From Hornefia butyriciproducens (GTDB taxonomy: Bacteria; Bacillota; Clostridia; Peptostreptococcales; Anaerovoracaceae), in assembly GCF_009695915.1 (NCBI RefSeq), contig NZ_VUMZ01000002.1:124001-188000 (forward strand): a stretch of DNA of 64,000 nt, read 5' to 3'. Position numbers and translations under genes: made by a program. Positions 1-8,361 of the stretch are shown here, in pieces. Position 1 is the first letter of the stretch. Every line of letters begins with the position of its first letter. The notes beneath the pieces were generated by a model. That model was not told the DNA's origin. It ran no database searches and worked only from the letters and a program-made list of their open reading frames with translations.

Positions 1-7
1 ACCGCGA

Positions 8-838
8 CTAATACAATCTTGAAAGAATGTCTTCGTTTTTCATTTTGAAGGAGTGCTCCTCGTCAGGGAATGCGCCGGAGCGGACTTCGGAGATATAATC
101 CCGGAAGGCCCGGCTCATTTCTTCTCCGATGTTGCTGAAGTGTTTGACGAACTTGGGCGTAAAGTCGTTGAACATGCCCAGCATATCCTGGTAAACGAGA
201 ATTTGTCCGTCGCACCCGTTTCCTGCTCCGATGCCGATGGTGGGGATCTTAAGTTGCTGACTGATCCTGGCGGCCAGCGGAGCGGGAACACATTCCAGGA
301 CGACAGCGAAGGCTCCGGCGTCCTCGATTTTGTGGGCGTCCTCCATCAATTGCCTCGCGGCATCGTCAGTCTTCCCCTGGACACGGTGTCCGCCGAAAGC
401 GTTTACTGACTGCGGGGTCAGACCCAGATGTGCCATAACGGGGATTCCGGCGTCTGTCATCGCACGGATCTGGGGACATACCCGGGCTCCGCCCTCCAGT
501 TTGACGGCCTGACCGCGGGCTTCTTTCATCAGGCGTCCCGCATTCATCAGTCCCTGTTCCACAGAAAGCTGATACGACATGAACGGCATATCCATGACAA
601 CCAGTGCGTTTTCGCAGCCCCGGGCGACGCCGGTGGAATAGCGGATCATGTCCTCCATCGTTACGGAAAGTGTGTCCGGATATCCCAGCATGGTGTTGCC
701 GAGGGAATCGCCGATCAGCACGCCGTCGATGCCGGCCGCATCCATCAGACGTGCGGTGGAATAGTCGTAGCATGTGAGCATGGCGATCTTTTCGCCCTTT
801 TCCTTCTTTTCACGGAACGTCATAATACTGTTTTTCAT
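8..838 (-). CDS. panB: 3-methyl-2-oxobutanoate hydroxymethyltransferase
   Basis: Transfers a hydroxymethyl group from 5,10-methylene-tetrahydrofolate to 2-oxoisovalerate, giving ketopantoate, the first committed step of pantothenate and CoA synthesis in the cytoplasm. The 276-residue protein has normal family length and runs from MKNSIMTFREKKEKG, with the conserved GDSLGNTMLGY segment (metal/substrate site), the GHLGLTPQS-like stretch (here AHLGLTPQS), and the IPTIGIGAG glycine-rich loop. I place the start at 838 because a GGAGG site lies about ten bases upstream; an open frame extends much further upstream but only through the preceding gene. It overlaps that gene by four bases, so the two are translationally coupled. 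The C-terminus is complete, ending just inside the window. Confidence 0.96.
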   Translation of the reverse strand: MKNSIMTFREKKEKGEKIAMLTCYDYSTARLMDAAGIDGVLIGDSLGNTMLGYPDTLSVTMEDMIRYSTGVARGCENALVVMDMPFMSYQLSVEQGLMNAGRLMKEARGQAVKLEGGARVCPQIRAMTDAGIPVMAHLGLTPQSVNAFGGHRVQGKTDDAARQLMEDAHKIEDAGAFAVVLECVPAPLAARISQQLKIPTIGIGAGNGCDGQILVYQDMLGMFNDFTPKFVKHFSNIGEEMSRAFRDYISEVRSGAFPDEEHSFKMKNEDILSRLY

Positions 839-1692
839 TCTGCAAATTCCTCCAAGATTTTTTCGACCGCGGTATAGTCCCGGTCGGGGTGCTTCCTCTG
901 CGCGATGTCTGCAAGGCGCAGGGACAAAAGAGAGTACAAAACTCTGTCGCGCCGGCTGTCCAGGGACGCCAGGTGTTTCCGGACGGTTTCGGTGTCGCTC
1001 CGTTCCACAGGTCCGGTCAGGGCCTGTACCGTCCCGTCCCGCAGCAGATGCCGGACGTTGCCGAGTACCAGAGGCGTCAGCGCCGCCCGTGCGTCTTCCT
1101 CGGAAAACCCGCATTCGCCCAGCATTGAAATGCTCTGATCCAGCAGCCCGATTACCAGGTTGCTTGCCGCCGCAGCAGCGGCGTGGTAGCGGGTTTTATC
1201 CGCCGGGTCGATGAGCCGCGTCTGAAGTCCGGCTTCAGAGAGCATCCCGCGGATGCCGTCCAGATGATCTTTGTTCCCCTCAATGGTAAAAAAAACATCC
1301 GGAAGTTCCTCGTAAGCATGGTATTTATCGCTTACGGCGAACAACGGATGAACGGAATATTCGTATGCACCTGTTTTGTCAATGTCCGGGAACGCCTCGG
1401 CAGAGGTCTTCTCTCCGCTGCAGTGACAAATGTATTTCCCCCGAATCGGATGTGCCGCGATCTCTTCGTATACGGAAGTGATGCTGCTGTCAGGAACTGT
1501 CAGGAACAACACGTCGCTTTCGTGAATGAGCTCTGCGAGCGAATCGCAGGCCTTCGTGTCTGTGAACTGTGCTGCCTCACGGGCAGAATGAGTGTTGCGG
1601 CTGTAATAGCCTGTAACCTTTTTTCCATGTTCTGTGAGATACTTCCCGAGGGTAAATCCCACTTTTCCTGCTCCTATAAATCCTGTCTTCAA
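835..1692 (-). CDS. Rossmann-like/DUF2520 protein, probable PanG-type ketopantoate reductase
   Basis: A 285-residue protein with an N-terminal NAD(P)-binding GAGKVG motif (residues 7-12) followed by a DUF2520 helical domain containing YHAAAAAASNLV (about residues 168-179). It begins with TTG, six bases after an AGGTGAT ribosome site; no better start is visible. It is the first gene of a two-gene operon with panB. From family knowledge, Rossmann/DUF2520 proteins of this kind next to pantothenate genes correspond to PanG, an alternative ketopantoate reductase that replaces PanE. That assignment is inferred from context and domain; a generic oxidoreductase cannot be excluded. panC and panD are not in the window, but could lie to the left. 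Confidence 0.75.
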   Translation of the reverse strand: MKTGFIGAGKVGFTLGKYLTEHGKKVTGYYSRNTHSAREAAQFTDTKACDSLAELIHESDVLFLTVPDSSITSVYEEIAAHPIRGKYICHCSGEKTSAEAFPDIDKTGAYEYSVHPLFAVSDKYHAYEELPDVFFTIEGNKDHLDGIRGMLSEAGLQTRLIDPADKTRYHAAAAAASNLVIGLLDQSISMLGECGFSEEDARAALTPLVLGNVRHLLRDGTVQALTGPVERSDTETVRKHLASLDSRRDRVLYSLLSLRLADIAQRKHPDRDYTAVEKILEEFAE

Positions 1693-1790
1693 TCAATCAC
1701 CTCTTTCGGGTGACGTGATGTCCTGGCCCTTCCGGCCGGTTCGGAGTTCTTCCGGTACAGTTTCCTTCTGGAATACCGTCCATCGGTTGC

Positions 1791-1819
1791 AGTATAACGC
1801 TGTCGGAGGGGTTTGTAAA
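1791..1819 (-). promoter_or_regulatory. Promoter of the panG-panB operon
   Basis: On the minus strand TTTACA (1819-1814) is followed by 17 bases and TATACT (1796-1791). Transcription would start near 1784, giving a leader of about 90 bases before the TTG start at 1692. Confidence 0.7.
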
Positions 1820-1993
1820 GAGTTTTTTTAGGCGAGGCGGAAATACATGACGAGCGGGGGAACAAAGGCGGCGAACGGGGAAAATGTGCAGTGGTGAGTG
1901 GGAAAGTAATACGGCGGCGAACGGGGAAGGACTGAACCCTCCCTGCCCCCGAAATTTCACCGGACGTTCATCTGTGAAAACCCGGAAAGCCCC

Positions 1994-2022
1994 TTGACGG
2001 GAGGAAAAAGATAAATTATGCT
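1994..2022 (+). promoter_or_regulatory. Promoter of the malic enzyme gene
   Basis: TTGACG (1994-1999), a 17-base spacer and TATGCT (2017-2022) form a good sigma-A promoter about 105 bases upstream of the start codon. Confidence 0.7.
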
Positions 2023-2127
2023 TTGTAACAGAAGAAAACGCGGAAACGCAGTTCCGCCGGCGAACCCGGCAAACTGCAGCCGCGCTGTATATATTTTGTA
2101 AAAAATGCACTGAACAGGGGGACGCAA

Positions 2128-3309
2128 ATGGATTACGCAAAAGAGTCGCTGAAACTGCATGAGCAATGGAAGGGAAAGATTGAGGTCATTGCGAGGACGC
2201 CGGTCGAAAATGAAGAGGATCTGTCGCTGGCGTATACGCCGGGAGTGGCGCAGCCGTGCCTGGAGATTCAGAAGGATCCGCGCAGGAGCTATGAGCTGAC
2301 GCGTCGCTGGAATATGTGTGCGGTTATCACGGACGGATCGGCAGTTCTGGGACTGGGGGACATCGGTCCGGAGGCGGGGATGCCGGTCATGGAGGGGAAA
2401 TGTGTCCTGTTCAAGGCATTCGGCGATGTGGACGCTTTTCCGCTGTGCGTCAGAACGCAGGATGTGGATGAATTCGTCAATGCCGTTTACCTGATTTCCG
2501 GCTCCTTCGGCGGAATCAACCTGGAGGATATCGCCGCGCCGCGTTGCTTTGAAATTGAGCGGAAACTAAAGGAAAAGTGCGACATCCCTGTTTTTCATGA
2601 TGATCAGCATGGGACGGCGGTTATCACACTGGCCGGCCTGACGAACGCTCTGCGGGTCACCGGCAAGAAGAAAGAGGAGGTTCGGGTTGTCACCAGCGGT
2701 GCCGGGGCGGCGGCCATCAGCATCACCCGGCTGCTTTTGTCCGCGGGATTCAGGAATATCGTTATGACGGATAGGCGCGGAGCGATTTACAAAGGCCGCC
2801 AGATCGGAATGAACTGGATTAAGGAGGAGATGGCGGAGGTCACGAATCCGGAACGGGTCAAGGGCGATCTGGCCGAGGTAATCAGGGGAGCCGACGTGTT
2901 CATCGGCGTCAGTGCTCCGGGTCTTGTCACAAAGGATATGGTGCGCTCGATGAACAAAGACGCCATTATCTTTGCCTGCGCTAATCCGACGCCGGAAATT
3001 TTTCCTGATGATGCGCGGGAAGCAGGGGCGGCCGTCATCGCAACCGGACGGTCTGACTTCCCGAACCAGATTAATAATGTTCTCGCTTTCCCCGGAATCT
3101 TCCGCGGCGCTTTTGATGCCCGCGCCTGCGATATAAATGAAGAAATGAAGCTCGCCGCGGCACATGCGCTGGCTGATCTGATACCGGAAGACGAGCTCTC
3201 TGCAGACTATATCATCCCGAAAGCCTTTGACCCTGCCGTCGGCCCCGCTGTGGCACACGCAGTTGCTGAAGCTGCGCGACATTCCGGCGTTGCACGAGAG
3301 CAGGATTAG
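2128..3309 (+). CDS. NAD(P)-dependent malic enzyme
   Basis: Oxidatively decarboxylates malate to pyruvate. The 393-residue protein has the size of the short bacterial malic enzymes without a phosphotransacetylase domain. Visible landmarks are the AYTPGVAQPC segment near residue 36, the substrate/metal signature FHDDQHGTA around residue 157, a Rossmann loop TSGAGAAA near residue 190, and CANPTPEI near residue 288. It starts at an ATG behind an AGGGGGA site and has its own promoter. The next gene, rho, has a separate promoter, so this is a single-gene unit. Cofactor preference cannot be read from the sequence alone. Confidence 0.93.
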   Translation: MDYAKESLKLHEQWKGKIEVIARTPVENEEDLSLAYTPGVAQPCLEIQKDPRRSYELTRRWNMCAVITDGSAVLGLGDIGPEAGMPVMEGKCVLFKAFGDVDAFPLCVRTQDVDEFVNAVYLISGSFGGINLEDIAAPRCFEIERKLKEKCDIPVFHDDQHGTAVITLAGLTNALRVTGKKKEEVRVVTSGAGAAAISITRLLLSAGFRNIVMTDRRGAIYKGRQIGMNWIKEEMAEVTNPERVKGDLAEVIRGADVFIGVSAPGLVTKDMVRSMNKDAIIFACANPTPEIFPDDAREAGAAVIATGRSDFPNQINNVLAFPGIFRGAFDARACDINEEMKLAAAHALADLIPEDELSADYIIPKAFDPAVGPAVAHAVAEAARHSGVAREQD

Positions 3310-3334
3310 AAAATCCGCTGCAAACCCGTTCGCC

Positions 3335-3406
3335 GCGTCTGCCAAAGCTACTGCAGACCCGCAGCATGGGGCATGCGTCTGCTGAAGCTACTGCAGACCT
3401 GCGGCA
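3335..3406. repeat. Two direct hairpin-forming repeats of about 32 bp
   Basis: GCGTCTGC-N14-GCAGACC-type units occur at 3335-3366 and 3375-3406, 40 bases apart and differing at a few positions. Each contains the inverted pair GTCTGC/GCAGAC, so each can fold into a hairpin with a ten-base loop. A related pair, CCTAAGCCG(C/T)GCAACG, follows at about 3433-3470. No T-tract follows, so they are not typical intrinsic terminators. Confidence 0.6.
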
Positions 3407-3603
3407 GACTCACGGTATGGCGCACGCGGCCGCCTAAGCCGCGCAACGCCTAAGCCGTGCAACGCTGAAGATGCACACTGCTCCGGCGTGATACCCGCGC
3501 CGTAATTTTGTATTGCGTTCATTATAATCCTGCTGCAATTGGCGCTGCAATTAACCGTCACAATTCCGGACTATTACTGTGTCATTATCGCTGCAATTCC
3601 TTG

Positions 3604-3632
3604 TTTACAAACGACAGATTATGTTCTACAAT
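3604..3632 (+). promoter_or_regulatory. Promoter of rho
   Basis: TTTACA (3604-3609), 17-base spacer, TACAAT (3627-3632). The resulting leader is about 107 bases. The rest of the 3310-3745 intergenic region holds the hairpin repeats annotated separately and AT-rich sequence without genes. Confidence 0.7.
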
Positions 3633-3745
3633 AGAACCGTAAAGATTCTGAGACGGGAGTTTACCGTATTTTCCAAGAATTTATCAGTATTTTGAATCCG
3701 AGCGCCAACCGGCGTATTTTGTAGTTTTAGACAGAAGAGGTCATT

Positions 3746-6106
3746 ATGCCCGCAAGAAAAAAAGAAGAATTAGAGCAAACCATTGTCGCAGACGAGATGG
3801 GAACCGAAGGTGAGAAGAGTACGCGCAAGTCGACAAGGACGACGCGAAAGTCCGCTGCAAAGTCTACTGCCGTTTCATCTGATGACATCGGTTCCGCCGT
3901 ATCGTCCACTGCCGCATCAGCAGCAGGAACACCTGCGCCCGAGGGGGCGGAGCCGGCGGCAGAGGAAAAGCCGAAGCGCCGTACCGCACGCAGGACAACG
4001 ACTCGTAAGGCGACAACAAAAGGAGGGTCAGGCACAAAGGCTGCGGCCAAAAAGAAGGTGGACGAGGCCGCTTCGCCCGATGCCGCTGACACCGAATCGC
4101 CAAATGACGATGCTGATGCTGTATCGACCGATGTCGTTGGCGATGCATCGTCGGCCACAGAATCAGAGGGGGCGGAGCCGGCGGCAGAGGAAAAGCCGAA
4201 GCGCCGCACTGCACGCAGGACAACGACTCGTAAGGCGGCAACGTCGACTGCTGCCCGAAAAAAAGCGTCCGCTGGGACGACCACTCGAAAAACAACCGCC
4301 CGAAAGACCACCACTCGAAGGAAATCCGTCGTAACCGCAGATCCTGATAGGGTGACTGCCGCACCCTCCGTTGTAACGTCTGCTTCGAGGTCTGCCGGCA
4401 CTGACACCGCAGCTGTCGCGGATGCAACGGCTGCAGCGACGGCATCGAATCCCGACAGCGCCGCAGGCGCAGCAGCGGTTTCGAGGTCTGCCGGCACTGA
4501 CACCGCAGCTGTCGCGGATATAACGGCTGCAGCGACGGCATCGAATCCTGACAGCGCCGCAGGCGCAGCAGCGGTTTCGAGGCCTGCCGGCACTGACACC
4601 GCAGCTGTCGCGGATATAACGGCTGCAGCGACGGCATCGAATCCTGACAGCGCCGGAGGCATTGTCGCCGGCGGTTCAAAATTGCCTGCTGTCCAGGGAG
4701 TTAGAAGCATCGTGGGTACCGGAGACTCCGGCGATTCTCCGGTGTCCGGAATGGAACCCTCTGCAGCAGCCGGAGCGGACTCGGCCCCGGGTGAGACTTC
4801 TGCAGGTACTGGAGCCGAAGGCACTGAGATGGATGAAACGAAGCCGGGAAATACTGGCGGGAATACTGCAGGAAACAGTGCCGCCGACAGGACGGAAGAA
4901 ACGTCGGAGAGCCACGGTCATGAACAGTCTCGCAGCCGCGCCAGGGAGCATGAGACGCGGTATCAGCAGAGACCGCGGCCAGAGGTGACCGGGATTCTGG
5001 AGCTTGCGGACGGCGGGTTTGGGTTCCTTCGCTTCGATAATTTTCTGACGAGCGACAGGGATGTTTATGTGAGCCCTACACAGATCCGGCGTTTCCACCT
5101 GAAAACCGGTGACAAAATCAAAGGAATTTCCAGGCTGCCGAATCCCGGAGAAAAATTCGGCGCTATTCTCTATGTGGAATCAGTCAACGGCGACGAACCG
5201 GGTATCGCAATGCGGCGTCCAAATTTCAGCGATCTTACGCCGATATTCCCCAACGAGAGACTGACGCTGGAAGACAGCCCGTCTGATCTTTCGACCAGGC
5301 TGATCGACCTGATTGCGCCTATCGGAAAGGGCCAGCGGGGGCTTATTGTGGCGCCGCCGAAGGCCGGAAAGACGACCCTGTTGAAAAACATCGCCCACAG
5401 CATTGAGAAGAAACATCCGGATGTGGATCTGATTGTTTTGCTGGTGGACGAGCGACCGGAGGAAGTCACTGACATGAAGCGCTCTCTGAGCCGCGGTGAA
5501 GTCGTATACAGCACCTTTGATGAACAGCCGCAGCACCACGCCAAGGTGGCGGAAATGGTGCTGGAGCGCGCGCGCCGTCTGGCGGAGCACAAACACGACG
5601 TGGTTATTTTGTTAGACAGCATCACACGCCTCGCCCGCGCTTACAACCTGGTGATTCCGCCGTCGGGCAGGACTTTGTCCGGAGGCCTCGATCCGGGAGC
5701 TTTGTACAAACCGAAGCAGTTCTTCGGGGCGGCCAGAAACCTTGAGGAGGGCGGAAGCGTCACGATCCTTGCAACAGCCCTGATCGACACCGGAAGTCGT
5801 ATGGACGATGTGATTTTCGAGGAGTTCAAGGGTACCGGAAACATGGAACTGCATCTGGACCGCAAGCTGCAGGAGAAGCGGATCTTCCCGGCCATCGATC
5901 TTTCCCGGTCCGGAACGCGGCGTGAGGAACTGCTGATGAATCAGGACGAGCTGGAAGCGATCTGGATCATGCGCAGGGCGCTCGCTAACGAATCCACACA
6001 GGACGCCGGCGAGGAAATTATCGACAATCTGGCGCATACCCGGACGAACCGCGACTTCATCGAGATTATCAAGAAGGTGTTCAGCACCAGAAGAAGGATG
6101 TATTAG
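3746..6106 (+). CDS. rho: Transcription termination factor Rho with long low-complexity N-terminal extension
   Basis: RNA-dependent hexameric ATPase that terminates transcription. The 786-residue protein is almost twice the usual length. Residues from about 413 match Rho: an RNA-binding cold-shock-like domain ([10 protein letters not shown]), Walker A (PPKAGKTT, near residue 538), Walker B ([15 protein letters not shown]), and the Q/R-loop and C-terminal regions. The first 410 residues are Ala/Thr/Ser-rich with basic [12 protein letters not shown] blocks repeated twice and three tandem 32-residue repeats. Extended N-termini occur in Rho of several high-GC or anaerobic lineages; the exact repeats here look locally expanded. 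The ATG follows an AGAGG site, and the frame stays open with coherent composition, so the extension appears genuine. Confidence 0.95.
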   Translation: MPARKKEELEQTIVADEMGTEGEKSTRKSTRTTRKSAAKSTAVSSDDIGSAVSSTAASAAGTPAPEGAEPAAEEKPKRRTARRTTTRKATTKGGSGTKAAAKKKVDEAASPDAADTESPNDDADAVSTDVVGDASSATESEGAEPAAEEKPKRRTARRTTTRKAATSTAARKKASAGTTTRKTTARKTTTRRKSVVTADPDRVTAAPSVVTSASRSAGTDTAAVADATAAATASNPDSAAGAAAVSRSAGTDTAAVADITAAATASNPDSAAGAAAVSRPAGTDTAAVADITAAATASNPDSAGGIVAGGSKLPAVQGVRSIVGTGDSGDSPVSGMEPSAAAGADSAPGETSAGTGAEGTEMDETKPGNTGGNTAGNSAADRTEETSESHGHEQSRSRAREHETRYQQRPRPEVTGILELADGGFGFLRFDNFLTSDRDVYVSPTQIRRFHLKTGDKIKGISRLPNPGEKFGAILYVESVNGDEPGIAMRRPNFSDLTPIFPNERLTLEDSPSDLSTRLIDLIAPIGKGQRGLIVAPPKAGKTTLLKNIAHSIEKKHPDVDLIVLLVDERPEEVTDMKRSLSRGEVVYSTFDEQPQHHAKVAEMVLERARRLAEHKHDVVILLDSITRLARAYNLVIPPSGRTLSGGLDPGALYKPKQFFGAARNLEEGGSVTILATALIDTGSRMDDVIFEEFKGTGNMELHLDRKLQEKRIFPAIDLSRSGTRREELLMNQDELEAIWIMRRALANESTQDAGEEIIDNLAHTRTNRDFIEIIKKVFSTRRRMY
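3941..4241 (+). repeat. Duplicated [12 protein letters not shown]-coding blocks inside rho
   Basis: Two nearly identical blocks of about 75 bp, beginning at 3941 and 4166 (225 bases apart), each encode [14 protein letters not shown] followed by TARRTTTRK. The protein product is a basic, probably RNA- or DNA-binding, disordered patch. Confidence 0.85.
4385..4672 (+). repeat. Three tandem 96-bp repeats inside rho
   Basis: Units at 4385-4480, 4481-4576 and 4577-4672 each encode 32 residues starting SR(S/P)[10 protein letters not shown] and containing ASNPDSA. Near-identity at DNA level points to recent in-frame expansion by slippage or unequal recombination; the copy number may vary between strains. 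Confidence 0.92.
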
Positions 6107-6109
6107 AAT

Positions 6110-7219
6110 ATGGACATGAGCAGAATTTTCCTGAAAGGCGCGTGCCCCACTCCGATCGGCGGGCAGGCGGTTCTGGAGGGTGTCATGATGCGCGGAATGG
6201 AGCGGACGGCCATCGCTGTGCGGCTTCCGGACGGGCGGATCCATATGAAAACAAATAAAAACACGGCCAGCGCCCGCTGGACGAGGATACCGCTCCTTCG
6301 GGGCGTGGTTTCCTTTGTGATATCACTCGTGGAAGGCACAAAGACTCTGACATGGTCTGCGGATGTGGCGGAATATTTTATGGAGGATGACGAGGAGGAG
6401 TACGAGCCTGGACGTTTTGAGACCTGGCTGACCGGCAGAATCGGAGAAAACGGGGTCTGGCAGCTGATGATTTTCTTGTCGGTGCTGATTGCGCTGGTCT
6501 TTGCCATCGGCGTGTTCGTGCTGCTTCCGACTGCTGCAATCGGATGGCTGAAACCTTTTGTGTCGGGAGCGGTGACGCTGAATCTTATTGAGGGAGTATT
6601 GCGCATTATCATGTTCATCGCGTACATCGCGGCAATCTCCCGGATGAAGGATATCCGCCGGGTGTTTGAGTATCATGGCGCGGAGCACAAAACCATTCAC
6701 TGCTTTGAGAACAATCTGGAACTCACGCCGGCCAACGCGCAGCAGTTTTACACGCTGCATCCCAGATGCGGCACCAGTTTTCTGATGTTCGTCATGGTGG
6801 TGAGTCTGGTTCTGTTTTCCCTTCTGGGGTGGCCGGATCTGCTGATGCGAATCGTGTCGCGGCTCCTGCTTCTGCCGGTGGTAGCGGGGGTGTCCTATGA
6901 GCTGCTGAAGTGGGCAGGGCGCTCCGACAACTGGCTGGTAAGGGTTTTGAGTATTCCAGGGCTGTATCTGCAGAAACTGACCACGCGGGAACCGGATGAT
7001 TCTCAGCTGGAAATTGCCATCGCCGCACTGAAGGGGGTTCTTGTGGAACCTGACGCTCCCTGCATCGAGGGAATTGTGGACCGGGACGGACAGCTGCTGG
7101 AACCGATGAATCTGGCGGCGCTGAAAAAGGAACGTGAAGAGATCTCCGGCACCGACGGCTCCGGAGAACGAAACGATGCGGAAAGGACGTGCGATGACGG
7201 CAAGGGAACTGATCAATAA
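6110..7219 (+). CDS. DUF1385 family membrane protein (YqhQ-like)
   Basis: A 369-residue membrane protein of the DUF1385 family. The N-terminus shows the family hallmark IGGQAVLEGVMMRG (residues 17-30), followed by several hydrophobic segments at about residues 118-145, 158-178 and 220-260, and the conserved YHGAEHKTIHCFE segment near residue 190 with HPRCGTSF after it. It starts three bases after the rho stop codon and overlaps the prmC start by 26 bases, so it is part of a rho-DUF1385-prmC operon, an order seen widely in Clostridia. The molecular function of the family is not established. The hydrophilic C-terminal tail after residue 335 is acidic and probably cytoplasmic. Confidence 0.9.
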   Translation: MDMSRIFLKGACPTPIGGQAVLEGVMMRGMERTAIAVRLPDGRIHMKTNKNTASARWTRIPLLRGVVSFVISLVEGTKTLTWSADVAEYFMEDDEEEYEPGRFETWLTGRIGENGVWQLMIFLSVLIALVFAIGVFVLLPTAAIGWLKPFVSGAVTLNLIEGVLRIIMFIAYIAAISRMKDIRRVFEYHGAEHKTIHCFENNLELTPANAQQFYTLHPRCGTSFLMFVMVVSLVLFSLLGWPDLLMRIVSRLLLLPVVAGVSYELLKWAGRSDNWLVRVLSIPGLYLQKLTTREPDDSQLEIAIAALKGVLVEPDAPCIEGIVDRDGQLLEPMNLAALKKEREEISGTDGSGERNDAERTCDDGKGTDQ

Positions 7220-8261
7220 GGGCGCGCAGGAACTGGCAGAACGGGGCGTTGCCGATGCAGAGACAGACAGCCGGCTTCTGTTCTGTCACTTGACGGGCGT
7301 CAGCCGCTCACGCCTTTTTATGGAATATCCGCGCAAGATGACGGACACAGAGATCGCCGCGTACAAAGCCCTGATCCGACGCCGCGGCACCGGTGAACCC
7401 CTACAGTACATTGTCGGCGAGACGGAGTTCATGGGTTTGCGGTTTCGCGTCGATTCACGGGTTCTGATACCGCGCCCGGAAACTGAGCTGCTGGTAGAAA
7501 AAGCACTGGAGCTTCTGAAGGGCTTTTCGACAAAATCCGAACAGGGCAGCCCGTCCGCCTCGGGCGAGCCGGCTGCTGCAGGCGAGCCGGTTACTGCAAC
7601 GCGTCAGAACCCGCTGGGTTCCCGGCAGCCGGTGCGGATTCTGGACTGCTGCTGCGGCAGCGGAGCCATAGGTCTGTCTGTAGCTGCGTTGGCTGAAATG
7701 CCGGTGCATGTTATCTGTACGGATATCAGCTCAGATGCTCTTGATGTGGCTCGTGAAAATGCCCGGAATCTTCTGGGTACTAGTATGTCCAGAACTGAAG
7801 GTTTTGTCGAAAGCGACGAGCCCGAATCTGACGGCTCGTCCGGAGCCAGCCGCCGGAGAGGCTGGGGAGATAAAAACCGGGGGAAGGTTGAATTTTTATG
7901 GGGCAGTTTCCTGGAGCCGGTTGCTGGGAAACGGTTTGACATGATTTTGTGCAATCCCCCCTATATTCAGGACGGAGTCATCCCGGGACTTCAGCGGGAG
8001 GTTCGGGAGCATGAGCCTCTGCTGGCGCTGGCCGGAGGCGCGGACGGGATGGATCCTTACCGGGAGATGATCCCGCGGCTGACGGAGCACCTGACGGACG
8101 GCGGCGTCGCGATGTTTGAAATCGGTCACGATCAGGGAGAGGCGGTTGCGAATATGTTTGCCGAGACGGGAGAATTCGAGTCTGCGCAGGTCATGCGCGA
8201 TCTGGCGGGCCGCAATCGCATCGTGTGGACGCGGCGGAGGTATCCGCAGAGTGCGGTGTGA
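7194..8261 (+). CDS. prmC: Peptide chain release factor N5-glutamine methyltransferase with two inserts
   Basis: Methylates the GGQ glutamine of release factors using S-adenosylmethionine. At 355 residues it is about 70 longer than usual. The N-terminal helical domain (LLFCHLTG, RRGTGEPLQYIVGE) is followed by the SAM motif, here DCCCGSGAIG instead of the more usual DLGTGSGAI, and the catalytic NPPYIQ motif near residue 253. The excess length is two low-complexity inserts, about residues 110-145 (GEPAAAGEP-like) and 192-230 (Ser/Asp/Arg-rich). I choose ATG 7194 because AAAGGA lies just upstream; an upstream ATG at 7176 is possible. Its likely substrate RF1 (prfA) is encoded 36 kb away in this window. 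Confidence 0.92.
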   Translation: MTARELINKGAQELAERGVADAETDSRLLFCHLTGVSRSRLFMEYPRKMTDTEIAAYKALIRRRGTGEPLQYIVGETEFMGLRFRVDSRVLIPRPETELLVEKALELLKGFSTKSEQGSPSASGEPAAAGEPVTATRQNPLGSRQPVRILDCCCGSGAIGLSVAALAEMPVHVICTDISSDALDVARENARNLLGTSMSRTEGFVESDEPESDGSSGASRRRGWGDKNRGKVEFLWGSFLEPVAGKRFDMILCNPPYIQDGVIPGLQREVREHEPLLALAGGADGMDPYREMIPRLTEHLTDGGVAMFEIGHDQGEAVANMFAETGEFESAQVMRDLAGRNRIVWTRRRYPQSAV

Positions 8262-8361
8262 AGTGCGGGACGGAACAGAACCGGGACATGACGGAAACAA
8301 AGTAAGGCGCGCCGGAGAAAACAGAAACGGGATAAAAGCGGAAAAAGAACAGGAGAGGGCT

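Larger units (their letters stand above)
1693..2127. other. Intergenic region between divergent panG and malic enzyme genes
   Basis: It carries the two divergent promoters annotated separately. It also holds a 16-bp direct repeat, GGCGGCGAACGGGGAA at 1867-1882 and 1913-1928, 46 bases apart, of unknown meaning. A long minus-strand open frame crosses the region, but it has no ribosome site and runs through both promoters. Confidence 0.6.

Noticed and set aside
1697-2140. 147-codon minus-strand open frame between panG and malic enzyme
   Set aside because: It crosses two divergent promoters, has no ribosome site and its translation shows no family resemblance.
3727-4824. Long Ala/Val-rich frame antisense to the rho extension
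   Set aside because: It mirrors the tandem repeats and skewed codons of rho; no start site and no independent support.
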